Source: Hyposmocoma kahamanoa
Taxonomy: Eukaryota > Arthropoda > Insecta > Lepidoptera > Cosmopterigidae
Direction of reading: 5' to 3'
DNA length: 64,000 nucleotides
NCBI RefSeq assembly: GCF_003589595.1
Contig: NW_020654080.1
Span: forward strand, 1,657,089 to 1,721,088
The notes under the pieces are model-generated. The model searched no databases and was not told where the DNA came from. It saw nothing but the letters and a program-made list of their open reading frames with translations. Positions 44,018 through 53,045 of this stretch are shown piece by piece. Each line of letters begins with the position of its first letter. Position 1 is the first letter of the stretch. The position numbers and the translations under genes were made by a program.

Positions 44018-44700
44018 AATTCCTATCCCATGGAGAGAATTTGCTTATAATAAATAATTCAATTAGGTAGTCATATTATTATTTGAGACCAGGTAACGGG
44101 TGTAGTTGTCTGACATGTTATTATTTTGGAACACGTGAAACTTGTCTATTATATACTATTTATCCTTTTCTCCCCTCTGTCACTGAAAACCTATATTTAT
44201 GCTATCAATTGAGTAAATAACTCAACGAAGCATTTACAAAAATTACTCAAAAACTACTGAACCGATTTGCCCTTTGCAACTTCTATGTGCACTCTACTAC
44301 AAACGTGGTGAACAAAACGATAGCGCGTTTTAAAAACGTTCAATGCCATCTAGCGGTGACTGATAGGAACTAACTTTATTTAGGAGACCACGTGGGGTTA
44401 GATTTGGCTGTCATAGTATGTTAAACAGAGGCGTGTAAATTCTATTTGGGGGCCTTTATTTATAGATTTCAATTTAGTTTAATATTTGTTGGGTATATGT
44501 GGGTTTGTGGTTTAAAAGCTTATATTACTTATTTGTATATACAAGTAACTATATTGTACTCTCATTGTATAATATTTAACTCACGATCGTGAATTTTAGA
44601 ATCTAGGAAACGCTAAACTGGTTTCTGTTCTTTAATAAAGTAAATATATTTGCAAATAAAATAACTAAATATAAAATGCAAATAGGGAATACATATAATA
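44018..44700. other. unique spacer
   Basis: CATCTAGCGGTGACTGATAGG (44346-44366) resembles CATCTAGCGGTAAGC at 10648. The shared motif is too short to define a repeat. Confidence 0.4.
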
Positions 44701-44787
44701 TGAGTGGTACTACAATTGTTATGGACAGGGTTGTCACTTACCACCAGGCGAATTATTCGTCCAGTCACTTGGTCTCTTAAAAAAAAC
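44701..44787 (+). repeat. Repeat A, 3' end
   Basis: TGAGTGGTACTACAATTGTT to GTCACTTGGTCTCTTAAAAAAAA. Confidence 0.75.
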
Positions 44788-44809
44788 CATTTCAAAATTA
44801 TAGAAAACC

Positions 44810-45035
44810 ATAAAAACCATAAAAACCAAGTTTTATTGAAAACGATTAACGGAAAGTGGTTGAAATCCAATAAACCTGATTAACCCCCCCCCCCCCCCCC
44901 TGAGGTGAAATATTTTCTTCGAATATAAATGGGACCATTACTATATTAACATACATCCAAAATGTATATTAACACACATCCAAAAAATACAGTCGAATTG
45001 AGAACATTCTTTTTACGAAGTCGGTTAAAAACGCG
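44810..45035. repeat. Repeat E copy with poly-C tract
   Basis: AACCAAGTTTTATTGAAAAC, AAACCTGATTAACC, C17 at 44884-44900, TGAGGTGAAATATTTTC, and GAAGTCGGTTAAAAACG at the end. Two near-identical ACACATCCAAAA/ACATACATCCAAAA units lie in the middle. Confidence 0.5.
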
Positions 45036-45138
45036 ACAACTTTTATTGCAACTACGCACTAAAATGTCAATTTAACAATAATTTTTTGAAGTAAGCAAAC
45101 TATTAAAATAATAATAATAATAAATTATCATAATTAAT

Positions 45139-45488
45139 CTAGTAGCAGTAGAGCTACTGGTGAAAAAGAGTCCGTTCAGGGCAATACTGCCACCTTACCT
45201 GTTTCTGCCGCCAAGCAATAATATGGGCATCACTGCGTTCTTGTTATGAAGGGTCAACTAAGTCAACTAAGGCTCGTATGCCAGAACTCTACTCAATGCT
45301 CAAGTCAGGACTTGAGTATGACTTAAAGCACTAGAAATCATACTCAAGTCCTTACCATTAGGGTCGTATTTCCAGTGCTTGAAATCATACTCAAGTCCTG
45401 ACTTGAACATTGAGCAGAGTTCTGGACCCTAAGTCTCAGAGACTCAGACCTTTGCATTTAAAAGCTCCGTCACTTGGTGCCTTATAAA
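45139..45488 (+). repeat. Repeat A interrupted by a MITE
   Basis: CTAGTAGCAGTAGAGCTAC through AAGCAATAATATGGGCATC to GAAGGGTCAAC, then the MITE (45271-45431), then AGACCTTTGCATTTAAAAGC to GTCACTTGGTGCCTTATAAAA. The part lost around the insertion is large (~130 bp). Confidence 0.8.
45271..45431. mobile_element. snapback MITE, ~65-bp arms
   Basis: The left arm has GGCTCGTATGCCAGAACTC, then TACTCAATGCTCAAGTCAGG, ACTTGAGTATGACTTAAAGC and ACTAGAAAT. The right arm is its complement (ATTTCCAGTGCTTGAAATC, ATACTCAAGTCCTGACTTG, AACATTGAGCAGAG). The outer flanks CTAAG / CTAAG may be a target duplication. The loop repeats part of the end (TTAGGGTCGTATTTCCAG), suggesting a rearranged longer TIR. Confidence 0.85.
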
Positions 45489-45744
45489 ACACGAATTGAA
45501 AATTTTGAATTAACGAAAAAATGGTAGAATTAAATTAATTATAAATAGTTTTTCCAAGTTAGTAACTATACGTCTAGCTCTAACAGTTCGAATTTTTTTT
45601 CTTTCAAAAAGTTAATTATTTCTGAACCCAAAGTATTCTATGAACTGCCAACGTAATGTTTTGTCATACAAAAGACATCAACGTGAAAATAAATTTACTT
45701 GCTACAGGTTAAGTACAATGAAGCAACGTTATAATGCTGAAAGT
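45489..45744. other. unique spacer
   Basis: Nothing recognised. Confidence 0.5.
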
Positions 45745-46215
45745 TTTCAATAATAATTTCAATAGATGTGTATTATATCGAGCTTTTAGATTTGCGCGAT
45801 TGTTACACATAGGAATTGAAACTGTTTTTTTGGATTTTAAATCCGTACCATCAGTTTGGGATCCAGTATTTCCACTGATGAAAAATCCGAAACAGACATA
45901 AGACTGCAGTACTAATTAATATGTTTTAATTTATTCTAATTTCCATTATTAAATAATAATAAATTTAACTTAATATAAATTCATTGTTAAAATAAAGAAT
46001 TTGTAAATATAATGTAGCGTAAATTGTAGTAAAATTTAAAATAAGGTATTTAATTAATAACTTTTGTAATTATAGCGAAAAAATAGAGTGGTTTGCATTA
46101 ATATTAGACATAACTGGTTGAAAAATTATACCACCTCAGTCAACCGTGATCAAAGGTCCGAAACGTTGATTTGTTTGAAAAAATTATGAGACAAAATCGA
46201 AAATACGTATAATGT
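45745..46215 (+). repeat. Repeat F copy, longer
   Basis: GCGATTGTTACACATAGGAA and TTTTTTTGGATTTTAAATCC at one end; TCAACCGTGATCAAAGGTCC, GAAACGTTGATTTGTTTG and ACAAAATCGAAAATACG at the other. AT-rich DNA (45930-46080) sits between. Same family as 9930-10085. Confidence 0.5.
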
Positions 46216-46240
46216 AATAGCGTACTAAATCTGGTTAATG

Positions 46241-46302
46241 ACACAGTAATGCTCAGATTACTGCGGCAGAAATAGGTAAGGAGCTCTACCGCTACTAAAT
46301 TA
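46241..46302 (-). repeat. Repeat A, 62-bp scrap
   Basis: CACAGTAATGCTCAGATTACTGC (palindrome) then GGCAGAAATAGGTAAGG and GAGCTCTACCGCTACTAAA, with the intervening GTACTTCC block deleted. Confidence 0.75.
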
Positions 46303-46348
46303 GAATATAGAATAATTAAAATAAGGATTAGATAAGATTTTCATATTG

Positions 46349-46467
46349 TCTAAGATTTTAAGGACACTGCCACCCCACCCTTAAACTTTGAAACCGGCAC
46401 ACAGTAATGCTGACATTACTGCTTGGCGGTAGAATAGGTAAGGTTCTCAGGAGCTCTACTGCTACGA
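46349..46467 (-). repeat. Repeat A, 5' third
   Basis: AAGGACACTGCCACCCC to CAGTAATGCTGACATTACTGC and GGAGCTCTACTGCTACG. It lies 47 bp from the previous scrap in the same orientation, with a similar deletion before GGAGCTC. Confidence 0.75.
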
Positions 46468-46861
46468 AAAGAGTCTTTGAGAGATAAGTTTAAAAATATT
46501 AATATTCTTACACTCACGTAATAGTACATTTATAAAAATGTTATTTTTATCAAGAAAAAATGATTATGAAAAATAGTGACTGACATAACATTAATACGTG
46601 GAATAAAAATAAACTAACTAGTCGTCTTCGTGAAGTTTCAAATTCATTGTATATGCTTCTACGCCTATAGTAAGTTTCCGATTGATATTCAAAATTTGCC
46701 ATTTACGAGGTTTGAAGGTATAGTGAAACAAAAACTTTATGTTAAATGTTTTATATAACATCTGCGTATTTGGATAGCAAAAACCCATGGTAGGGACACG
46801 TTTAGTTTTTGCAAATAGTCTCGATTTAAGATGTTCTTGTAAAATTATATTCGAATGTATA

Positions 46862-47110
46862 TTTATAAAAAAGAAAAGAAAAAAAAGAAAGAAAGAAACA
46901 TTTATTCGGCTATTACAAATAAAATATACAAATAATAATATTAACCTAAATTTAAATTAAAGAGTAAACCACTAAAAAAAAACCAAAAAAAAAAAATATT
47001 ACTAAGTACATAATTAATAGACGAAAAGGCTAGCCCAGCATTAAGCTGAGTTAGCTTAATGCTGGGCAGAGCCACAGCGTTGATTTTCAGCTGGAGCCTT
47101 AGAATCAGCT
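46862..47110 (-). mobile_element. LINE 3' end with (GAAA)n tail, inserted
   Basis: AAGAAAGAAAGAAACATTTATTCGG is the tail/polyadenylation end on the minus strand. Its far end, CAGCGTTGATTTTCAGC, matches the LINE UTR at 8135-8150. It includes the 15-bp stem-loop at 47033-47067. Confidence 0.5.
47033..47067. repeat. perfect 15-bp stem-loop
   Basis: GCCCAGCATTAAGCT, loop GAGTT, then the exact reverse complement. It lies inside the LINE 3' UTR. Confidence 0.9.
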
Positions 47111-47216
47111 ATAATAAAGATTATAAAGAGCTTCTTCTCAGAGAAATCTGACTTACGAATGAGCAGTAGATTTTAATCAATATGACGATTTCAAGTGTAA
47201 TTTCCTTTTCATTTTA

Positions 47217-47398
47217 ACTGCCTCTGTGGCCGAACGGTTACCATGCCGGACTGCCACGCAGAGGTCCCAGGTTCGATTCCCGGGCCAAACTCTCGTGAGT
47301 TTGGGTGTAAATTGTGCCTGTCTATATGTGTGCCCATGGCACCCGCGACACAGGGTTTCCCTAGTGCGGGGCTATGTTGAGTGCGTGTTATTATAAAA
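47217..47398 (+). mobile_element. SINE family B with short internal deletion
   Basis: CTGCCTCTGTGGCCGAACGG, GCCGGACTGCCACGCAGAGG, CAGGTTCGATTCCCGGGCC (perfect B box). It lacks the GAGAAATATTTGTATGGCC block, then has CTCGTGAGTTTGGGTG to the CTAGTGCGGGGCTATGTTG end and TTATTATAAAAAC. Head and B box are the closest to a functional pol III promoter seen here. Confidence 0.95.
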
Positions 47399-47458
47399 AC
47401 AAAACAAAAAAATATAAAAAATAAGTGCGCATTTGACCATCTCACCCGATGGAAAGTG

Positions 47459-48190
47459 CACACCGAATTAATGCCTATTCATTCTCGCCTTGAAAAAGTC
47501 CAAGTTATAGCTTTCGGGGAACAATGCAGGCTGGGAATTCCACTCCCTGGCCGCTCGTCATACAAATGTGGGAGCGAAACGCTTTTTGCGAATCCGAGGA
47601 ATATCCACAACATAGGGGTGGCGCCCCAGACCATGTCCAGTCTCCCGATGGTGGAAAGGGGAAGGCGGAACCAAATTATGCAATTCCATCGCACACTCTC
47701 CGTGATATATCCTGTACAATACCGATAAGCAGAGAACTTTATTCAAGTGTTCAAGGCTCTGCAGCTTCACCTCTACTAATTCCGAGTCACTTATAAGCCT
47801 CTTAGCACGCTTGTCTATTGAATCCAAGGTGGCCAGTTGGTATTTAGCAGAGCCATCCCATAAGTGGCAGCAGTACTCCATACACGACCGGACTTGTGCT
47901 GAAGCAACAGTCCCGGTGTGAAGTAACGCCGTACCTTGGAAAGGATGCCAAGCTTTTTGGTTGCATTTTTAGCTATGGATTCAATGTATCTGCCGAAGTT
48001 CAGATTGGACGACAGGTCCATTCCAAGTAGGTGAAGACGGTCAGCTATCGGTATGGATATATCACGAAAAGTGGGTGTCAGGTGAAAGGGACACAGTTTA
48101 GTCGAGAAAAGACACGCCTGCATTTTGGTAGCAATCAATTTTACAAGATTGGCATCGCCCCAATCGGAGACTGCCTAAAGTGTCAAATTC
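47459..48190 (-). mobile_element. CR1/Jockey-like LINE, part of ORF2
   Basis: On the minus strand the first block (48138-47880) has KMQACLFSTKLCPFHLTPTF, then ADRLHLLGMDLSSNLNFGRY and TKKLGILSKVRRYFTPG, the LLG...S.L.F..(Y/H) region at the end of the RT domain. A one-base shift near 47890 moves to the second frame (47881-47558): MEYCCHLWDGSAKYQLATLD, RAKRLISDSELVE and SVLYRIYHGECAMELHNLVP. The 3' UTR part reads ACTTTTTCAAGGCGAGAATG with GGGTGAGATGGTCAAATGCG. Missing: catalytic RT core and endonuclease. Degraded but recent enough to align easily with 36941-37440. Confidence 0.85.
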
Positions 48191-49194
48191 AAACAACTTA
48201 CTTACTTACTATTATTATTATTACTAATGACGAGGGTAGCGGCGTCAGTGACGAGGCGTCCTTATAACTTGATTCCCACCGGCTTGCCTAAAATTTTTCA
48301 CGTATTAAGTAACCTTAAGTTTGTACTAAACGGCGCATATACCCCGCCTCTTAAAAAACTTACGTTCAAAATATTCAATAATAGATAGTATGATGGATCT
48401 TAGCATCTCTGTCAATCACAGGGCGCGTTCTGCCAAGCAAGCCAGTCGGATCCCGGATTGTATTTCATATATAAAAACTAGGCGCTCATATAGAAATACC
48501 CACACACATATTTGCAAAAGTTCGCTGTAAAACCATAATAAAATAAGACCTAATAATGGCGGCTGAAATCTTGTGTGCTAATGAGTGTTACGTTAAGCGT
48601 AAAAAGGCACATTTTTAACGGAAAATGAAGTTTTTTTTAAGGTAGATTTTTTTACGTTGGACCGGTTTTACTAACACTGAACGCCATTAGCTTGTGGGCT
48701 ACAGTATTACAATGTATGTCATCGATATGACTAGAAGATCTTAATAATAACAAAAATACAGTCAGTCACTCGATTAAAACAAAAAAAACGGAGTCTAGTT
48801 TTTTTCTTCAAGCCCGGATGCCTCACGACGGGATACAGATAAGGTCTAAATAAGTGTATCACCGTGGAAGTAGTGCAAGGCCGCGTGACTCATGTGCACC
48901 GTTCAACTACAATACAGCTATTGTCTTTCCCTACTGTTCTCAAGCTGTGTTGACTTTAGTATATGAAAGTTTGTTATTTGAAATTCATTAACATTTACTA
49001 TATATATTTTCGTAAAATGTCAAATTTTAACGCCGCCATCATAAAACGATGGTGTTAAAACTTTAACATGATCGACTTTATCAACAAGGGTAATATAGCA
49101 TAATAGTCCTTCAGTTTCTGTTAAAGTTTCAAGCTTGTTATTGGCCATTGGTTAGTTCTACGGGAAGCATGTCAGACGTATTAAGGTGAAGCGT
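48191..49194. other. unique spacer
   Basis: Nothing recognised over ~1 kb, apart from short (TTA)n runs at 48200-48222. Confidence 0.5.
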
Positions 49195-49259
49195 GCGGAA
49201 CCGCCTCTCGCGTCCTGCAATTCGCGCACTGAAAATTAATATAAATAAAATCAGAACAT

Positions 49260-49444
49260 AGGGCCAATTGTACATTTCGTAACGCGCTAACTGTCAAAAG
49301 AAAAACAAAGCTACACCAAGTACGAAACGTAACCAATGTGACACGTAACGCACATTTGTAAACTCGCTAATTGTCAAAGATAAAATCAAAACTAAAACGT
49401 TGCCATTTGCTACCGCGCTAAATATTTTAGCATATTAACCACAC
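49260..49444. repeat. insert in the left arm, internally repetitive
   Basis: Two diverged units are visible: CGTAACGCGCTAACTGTCAAA and, ~90 bp on, CTCGCTAATTGTCAAAGATA. A third, weaker one is CTACCGCGCTAAATA. It is absent from the right arm. Confidence 0.5.
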
Positions 49445-50539
49445 AGGCGGAGAAACAGATTCGATTTGACACACATTCGACGTCGATGGCGACTGATGGG
49501 GCAGCGGGCAGCGCGTCGTTAAACCTCTGGGCGATTTGCAAATTTTGGGATAAATACGAATTTAATAACTACAGGGCGTCAGTTGAAAATCAAAATTTTA
49601 CAGATATCCGTAGTACTTAAAAGAAAAGTATCTGCATAATAACAATTATGTGCAAAGTTAGATATTTTATTCTCAAATAATGCGTTTTAGATTTTTAATT
49701 TTATGAATCCCATTGCATTACATTATACATCACACGGTCACAAAAAATTAAAAGCAAAAATAAAATTAATAAAAAATAATAAAAAATGTCAAAAGTTATC
49801 AAATTAAAATATAATTTTAATTGAACCTGTTTTCAGATCGGATCAAGTACATCCTATCGTATATTTTTTGTAAGACTGTTATGTATTTTTGCAATTTATT
49901 ATATTTATTATTATTATATTTACGTAATTTATTATGTTTAAATACCTGAACCATTTGATCCAACAAAACAATTTATTCCGCTTCTCCTCTGGTGACTCAC
50001 CTTATGAGAGGATTAAATCGTCGGTGTATTGTAGAAAGGGCGTAAGCGACATTTCTTAGATTTATTAGGGAATGTTTTAGGTTTTAACGACAGCCTTAAA
50101 ATATTTACGTCCTGTTTTAAAACGCAAATTTAAAAATTCAATTTGTAATAGGGACACGAAGCGAGGAAGGGTGAAGAAAGACGCTTGAATTTCCAAATGC
50201 GCAACGGTTTTTATTCACGCAGTTGTGTGATCAATATAGGAGACAATCGCGCTCATCCTCGATGTTAGCTGACCATCTCATCTGGTGGAAGCGACAGCAG
50301 ACGATTAAGAACGACGATTCTTTGAGCTTTCATCCAAGTATTCCACCCGGTTTAAGTACTGGAATGCCACTCATAGGGCCTATGATTCGATGAAACTCTG
50401 GTCTATACAAAGTTTTTTTTTAAGGATATTTTGCAGTTAGCCGCTGATAGCCTTGACTGCGCCACCGGAGAAAAGGGCAAGCTGAAGGCTCATAACCCGT
50501 ACAATAAACTTAAAACTAATTAAGTGGGCACGGACCTTG

Positions 50540-51170
50540 ACTCAAGGCGCTACTGAAGACTTCCGTCAGAAGGGCGTGCTATAGGTGAGAATCTACCAGT
50601 GTACGTGCTGAAATGAGGGGCTCTACGACCTCGTCGGCGAGGACGGTTAGTGCGTGAGGAGATGGACTGATTAGCGATCTGGTTGGCCTTCAAAGTGGCG
50701 AGAGTGATAGGATCGTCAGGGTCGTTGAGGACTTCCTTGGCCAACGGGTCCTACGTACGCGGTGGGGGTGTACCCTGAGGGGGTCATAGTTGGATGCAGC
50801 CACCACGAGGGCGCTGGGGTGGTGAGGAGCAGAGTCGAAGTATTTCCTCGATGTCTGTTTCATGAACTGGGCTATTGTGGGAAGCCGTAAATCTATGTGG
50901 AGGTTAGCGTTGCGCAGGTACCACGGGGCACCCATCGCGTTGCGCATTAATCTATTTTGAAGAGCCTGCAGGCGGTGTATGCTAGCGTACGTCATGATTA
51001 GGCGGATGCAGGTCGTGTACAATCTCACGTTATTACGATGGGAGAGTTTACTTAGCTTGTTGAGAAGGGGGTGGAGGCGGTTTTTCACGTGTGTTTTGAA
51101 TGACAGCTTCCTATCGAGCGTAACTCCTAAGTGTTTGAAAATATCAAACACCGCACATTTTATATGAAAA
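50540..51170 (-). mobile_element. Jockey-type LINE, ORF2 C-terminus
   Basis: The minus frame 51151-50690 reads IFKHLGVTLDRKLSFKTHVK, NRLHPLLNKLSKLSHRNNVR, LYTTCIRLIMTYAS, then HRLQALQNRLMRNAMGAPWY, LRNANLHIDLRLPTIAQFMK and HHPSALVVAASNY. This is the well-known post-RT region of Jockey LINEs. About 10 residues after MTYAS (normally a VVFA-like stretch) are deleted. Near 50750 a frameshift leads to LAKEVLNDPDDPITLATLKA and a final stop (50550). It abuts the right arm of the inverted repeat within ~30 bp. Confidence 0.85.
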
Positions 51171-51424
51171 TATTTCTCTATAAGTACAACAGAGAACCTT
51201 CGAAATTTTGGTTTTCAACTGAAGCCCTATTAGTGATCAAATTCACATATATCTCAAAATTTGCATATTGCCCAGCGCCTTAACGACACGTCGCGCTGCC
51301 CGCTCCCCTGTTAGTCGCCATCAGACGCTTGTCAACGACGGATCTGTGTCAAATTTTCTCCGCCTGTTCTTATTTTATTCATATTAATTATCAAGTTGCC
51401 GGTTGCGGGACGTGAGTGGCGGTC

Positions 51425-51695
51425 CCTCATATCTGATCTCATAAAATGTAGGCTCGCGTTAAAATACATCGCCTTAAGATGTTGATCATTTTAAAATAGC
51501 ACCCCTGATGTAATAAGGTCACATCTGCAAAATGGCAAATTTTCAGGAAAGATGCTTAGAGATTCCAGGAACAAAATTAGACGGTAACTTTTTAATGTCC
51601 TAATTGGAGGATTTCATTCATATAATTAGCTTTCTCTTCATGACGGATCTGAATTGGGTATTTATTATTGCCAATCTTTGTACAGCCCCGACGTA
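51425..51695. other. unique spacer
   Basis: Nothing recognised. Confidence 0.5.
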
Positions 51696-51868
51696 GGCTG
51701 CTGGTGATATTACGGGCACATGAGACTTGTCAACTTATGTTTCAGGGTGACAGGCGCTCAGATCTTTTTAAAGATCTAAGTCGCATTGGAACTGCTACGG
51801 ACAGGCGTGTCGCTTACCACCAGGCGCACGACTCGTTCGTGCCATCACTTGGTATAATAAAAAAAAAT
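51696..51868 (+). repeat. Repeat A, 3' two-thirds
   Basis: AGGCTGCTGGTGATATTACGGG to CCATCACTTGGTATAATAAAAAAAAA. The start is lost. Confidence 0.85.
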
Positions 51869-52309
51869 TTGAAGTTACTGTATCTAGTAGGCCATATTAC
51901 AGCACTAACCCAGTTCTCGCTAACGACAGACTAACGTGAGAATCCCATTGTGGTGTGACATAATTATGTTTACCATAATTATCTTACCATCACATCCAGT
52001 GCAAGGTCACTCTGAGGTCACGTGTGAATGTCGCTCATAACAATTGTTATATTATTTTAATTAGATATTCGTAATACCGGTTACCCTTGGTTCTGAATTA
52101 TGAGTTTTTTGTCAAGGTACATTATTATTTCCAGTGAGAAAAGAGCTTGTTGTATATTTAAGATTTTTTGTATTACTTAATTAGCTGTTATAGTTTGCGG
52201 TTTTCGGTTACAAATTGGACTTTGTGGTTTTATAAAACTCTTGAATAGAGATCAAGAGGCTATGTCATATGTTTTATTTTAATTTTTTATTGTATGCATT
52301 GCCAGTGGA
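51869..52309. other. unique spacer
   Basis: Nothing recognised. Confidence 0.5.
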
Positions 52310-52670
52310 TCTCTAACATAATCAGAGTCTTTAGTAACCTTTACACGGTCATATATGAGTATTTGTTAGGTTGCTATAGGGATAGGGGTCTGTCGTATAC
52401 ATTGGTATACTCAGTCAGTACCTAGAGAAAATACATATTGGTGGTCATTATTACGGTAATAATGTACACACTTCTTTTTTGTTTTTTTTAGCTTTTCTTT
52501 TTTATATAACCTATTTATCTATAATTTCCTATATATTATTTCAATTTTTTTCTGTTTTGTTTTCCTTTAGGTTTTTCATTCATCATTTTTTTTCTTATTT
52601 TCTAATACAAGCTTTGCTTATCTATCTACTTATATTTATATATTATGCAAATAACTAAATATGCCAACAT
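52310..52670 (+). repeat. Repeat C copy
   Basis: GATAGGGGTCTGTCGTATAC, ATTGGTATACTCAGTCAG, TTGGTGGTCATTATTACGG, a T-rich middle, and ATATTTATATATTATGCAAAT. Compare 3371-3700 (-). Confidence 0.7.
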
Positions 52671-52879
52671 ACATGCTATTATTAACGTAACTCACTTTTG
52701 TTCCTCTTAATTGCGTCCCATACCATTATTGTTACAAAAGGTTTAACTACCTACATTTTTGATCGATTAAAAATCTATTAGTCTCTGTTTTGGGCTATGA
52801 AATATTGTATAAAATCAGTAAACTTAAGTTGCACGAGAGCAGATTTGTTCTAGAGTGGCGACCAAATCAAGATAAACGT
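52671..52879. other. unique spacer
   Basis: Nothing recognised. Confidence 0.5.
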
Positions 52880-53010
52880 AGTGTATGTGGGACAACCTGC
52901 GGCAAGATGGACGGTCACCCGAGAAAGGTGTTCGACAGGGCTCCTTCTGTCCTTTTTTGTATACACAGGAAAATGCGTTACGTATACCCCGCCGCAGGGT
53001 ATGCGTTATC
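52880..53010 (+). mobile_element. reverse-transcriptase scrap, opposite orientation
   Basis: GGACGGTCACCCGAGAAAGG and TGTTCGACAGGGCTCC translate, with one shift, as WTVTRE then GVRQGS, the R(G)V.QGS motif of R1-like reverse transcriptase. The next 40 bp (CGTTACGTATACCCCGCC, then GCAGGGTATGCGTTATC) form a rough inverted repeat related to the patch at 15140. Confidence 0.5.
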
Positions 53011-53045
53011 TAAATATTTATTTAAAATATATTTTATATATCGAC

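Larger units (their letters stand above)
46475..47210 (+). mobile_element. CR1-like LINE 3' end, split by an insertion
   Basis: Coding remnant at 46500-46780: homologous to the last codons at 40760-41104, including GTATATGCTTCTACGCC, TTGATATTCAAAATTTGCC and AAACCCATGG at the end, but frameshifted. The 3' UTR resumes at about 47115 (GAGCTTCTTCTCAGAGAAATC, TTACGAATGAGCAGTAG). Between (about 46862-47110) sits another LINE tail with (GAAA)n, A-runs, the hairpin at 47033-47067 and CACAGCGTTGATTTTCAGC. Confidence 0.7.
49195..51424. mobile_element. long inverted-repeat structure (~2.2 kb)
   Basis: The left arm (49195-49599) and right arm (51201-51424) are inverted copies. Matching blocks, left then right complement: GGAACCGCC / GGGACCGCC; TAATATAAATAAAATCAG / TAATATGAATAAAATAAG; AGGCGGAGAAA in both; GATGGCGACTGATGGGGCAG / GATGGCGACTAACAGGGGAG; CGGGCAGCGCG; TTGCAAATTTTGGGATA / ATGCAAATTTTGAGATA. 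The left arm carries an extra ~185 bp (49260-49444). Inside lie AT-rich DNA and a Jockey 3' end. It may be a foldback/large-TIR DNA transposon or two oppositely placed copies of one repeat. Confidence 0.75.

Noticed and set aside
47217..47290. tRNA gene at the best SINE head
   Set aside because: A and B boxes are good, but the sequence continues into the family B body and no complete cloverleaf can be drawn. The same holds at 20366, 43807 and 57526.
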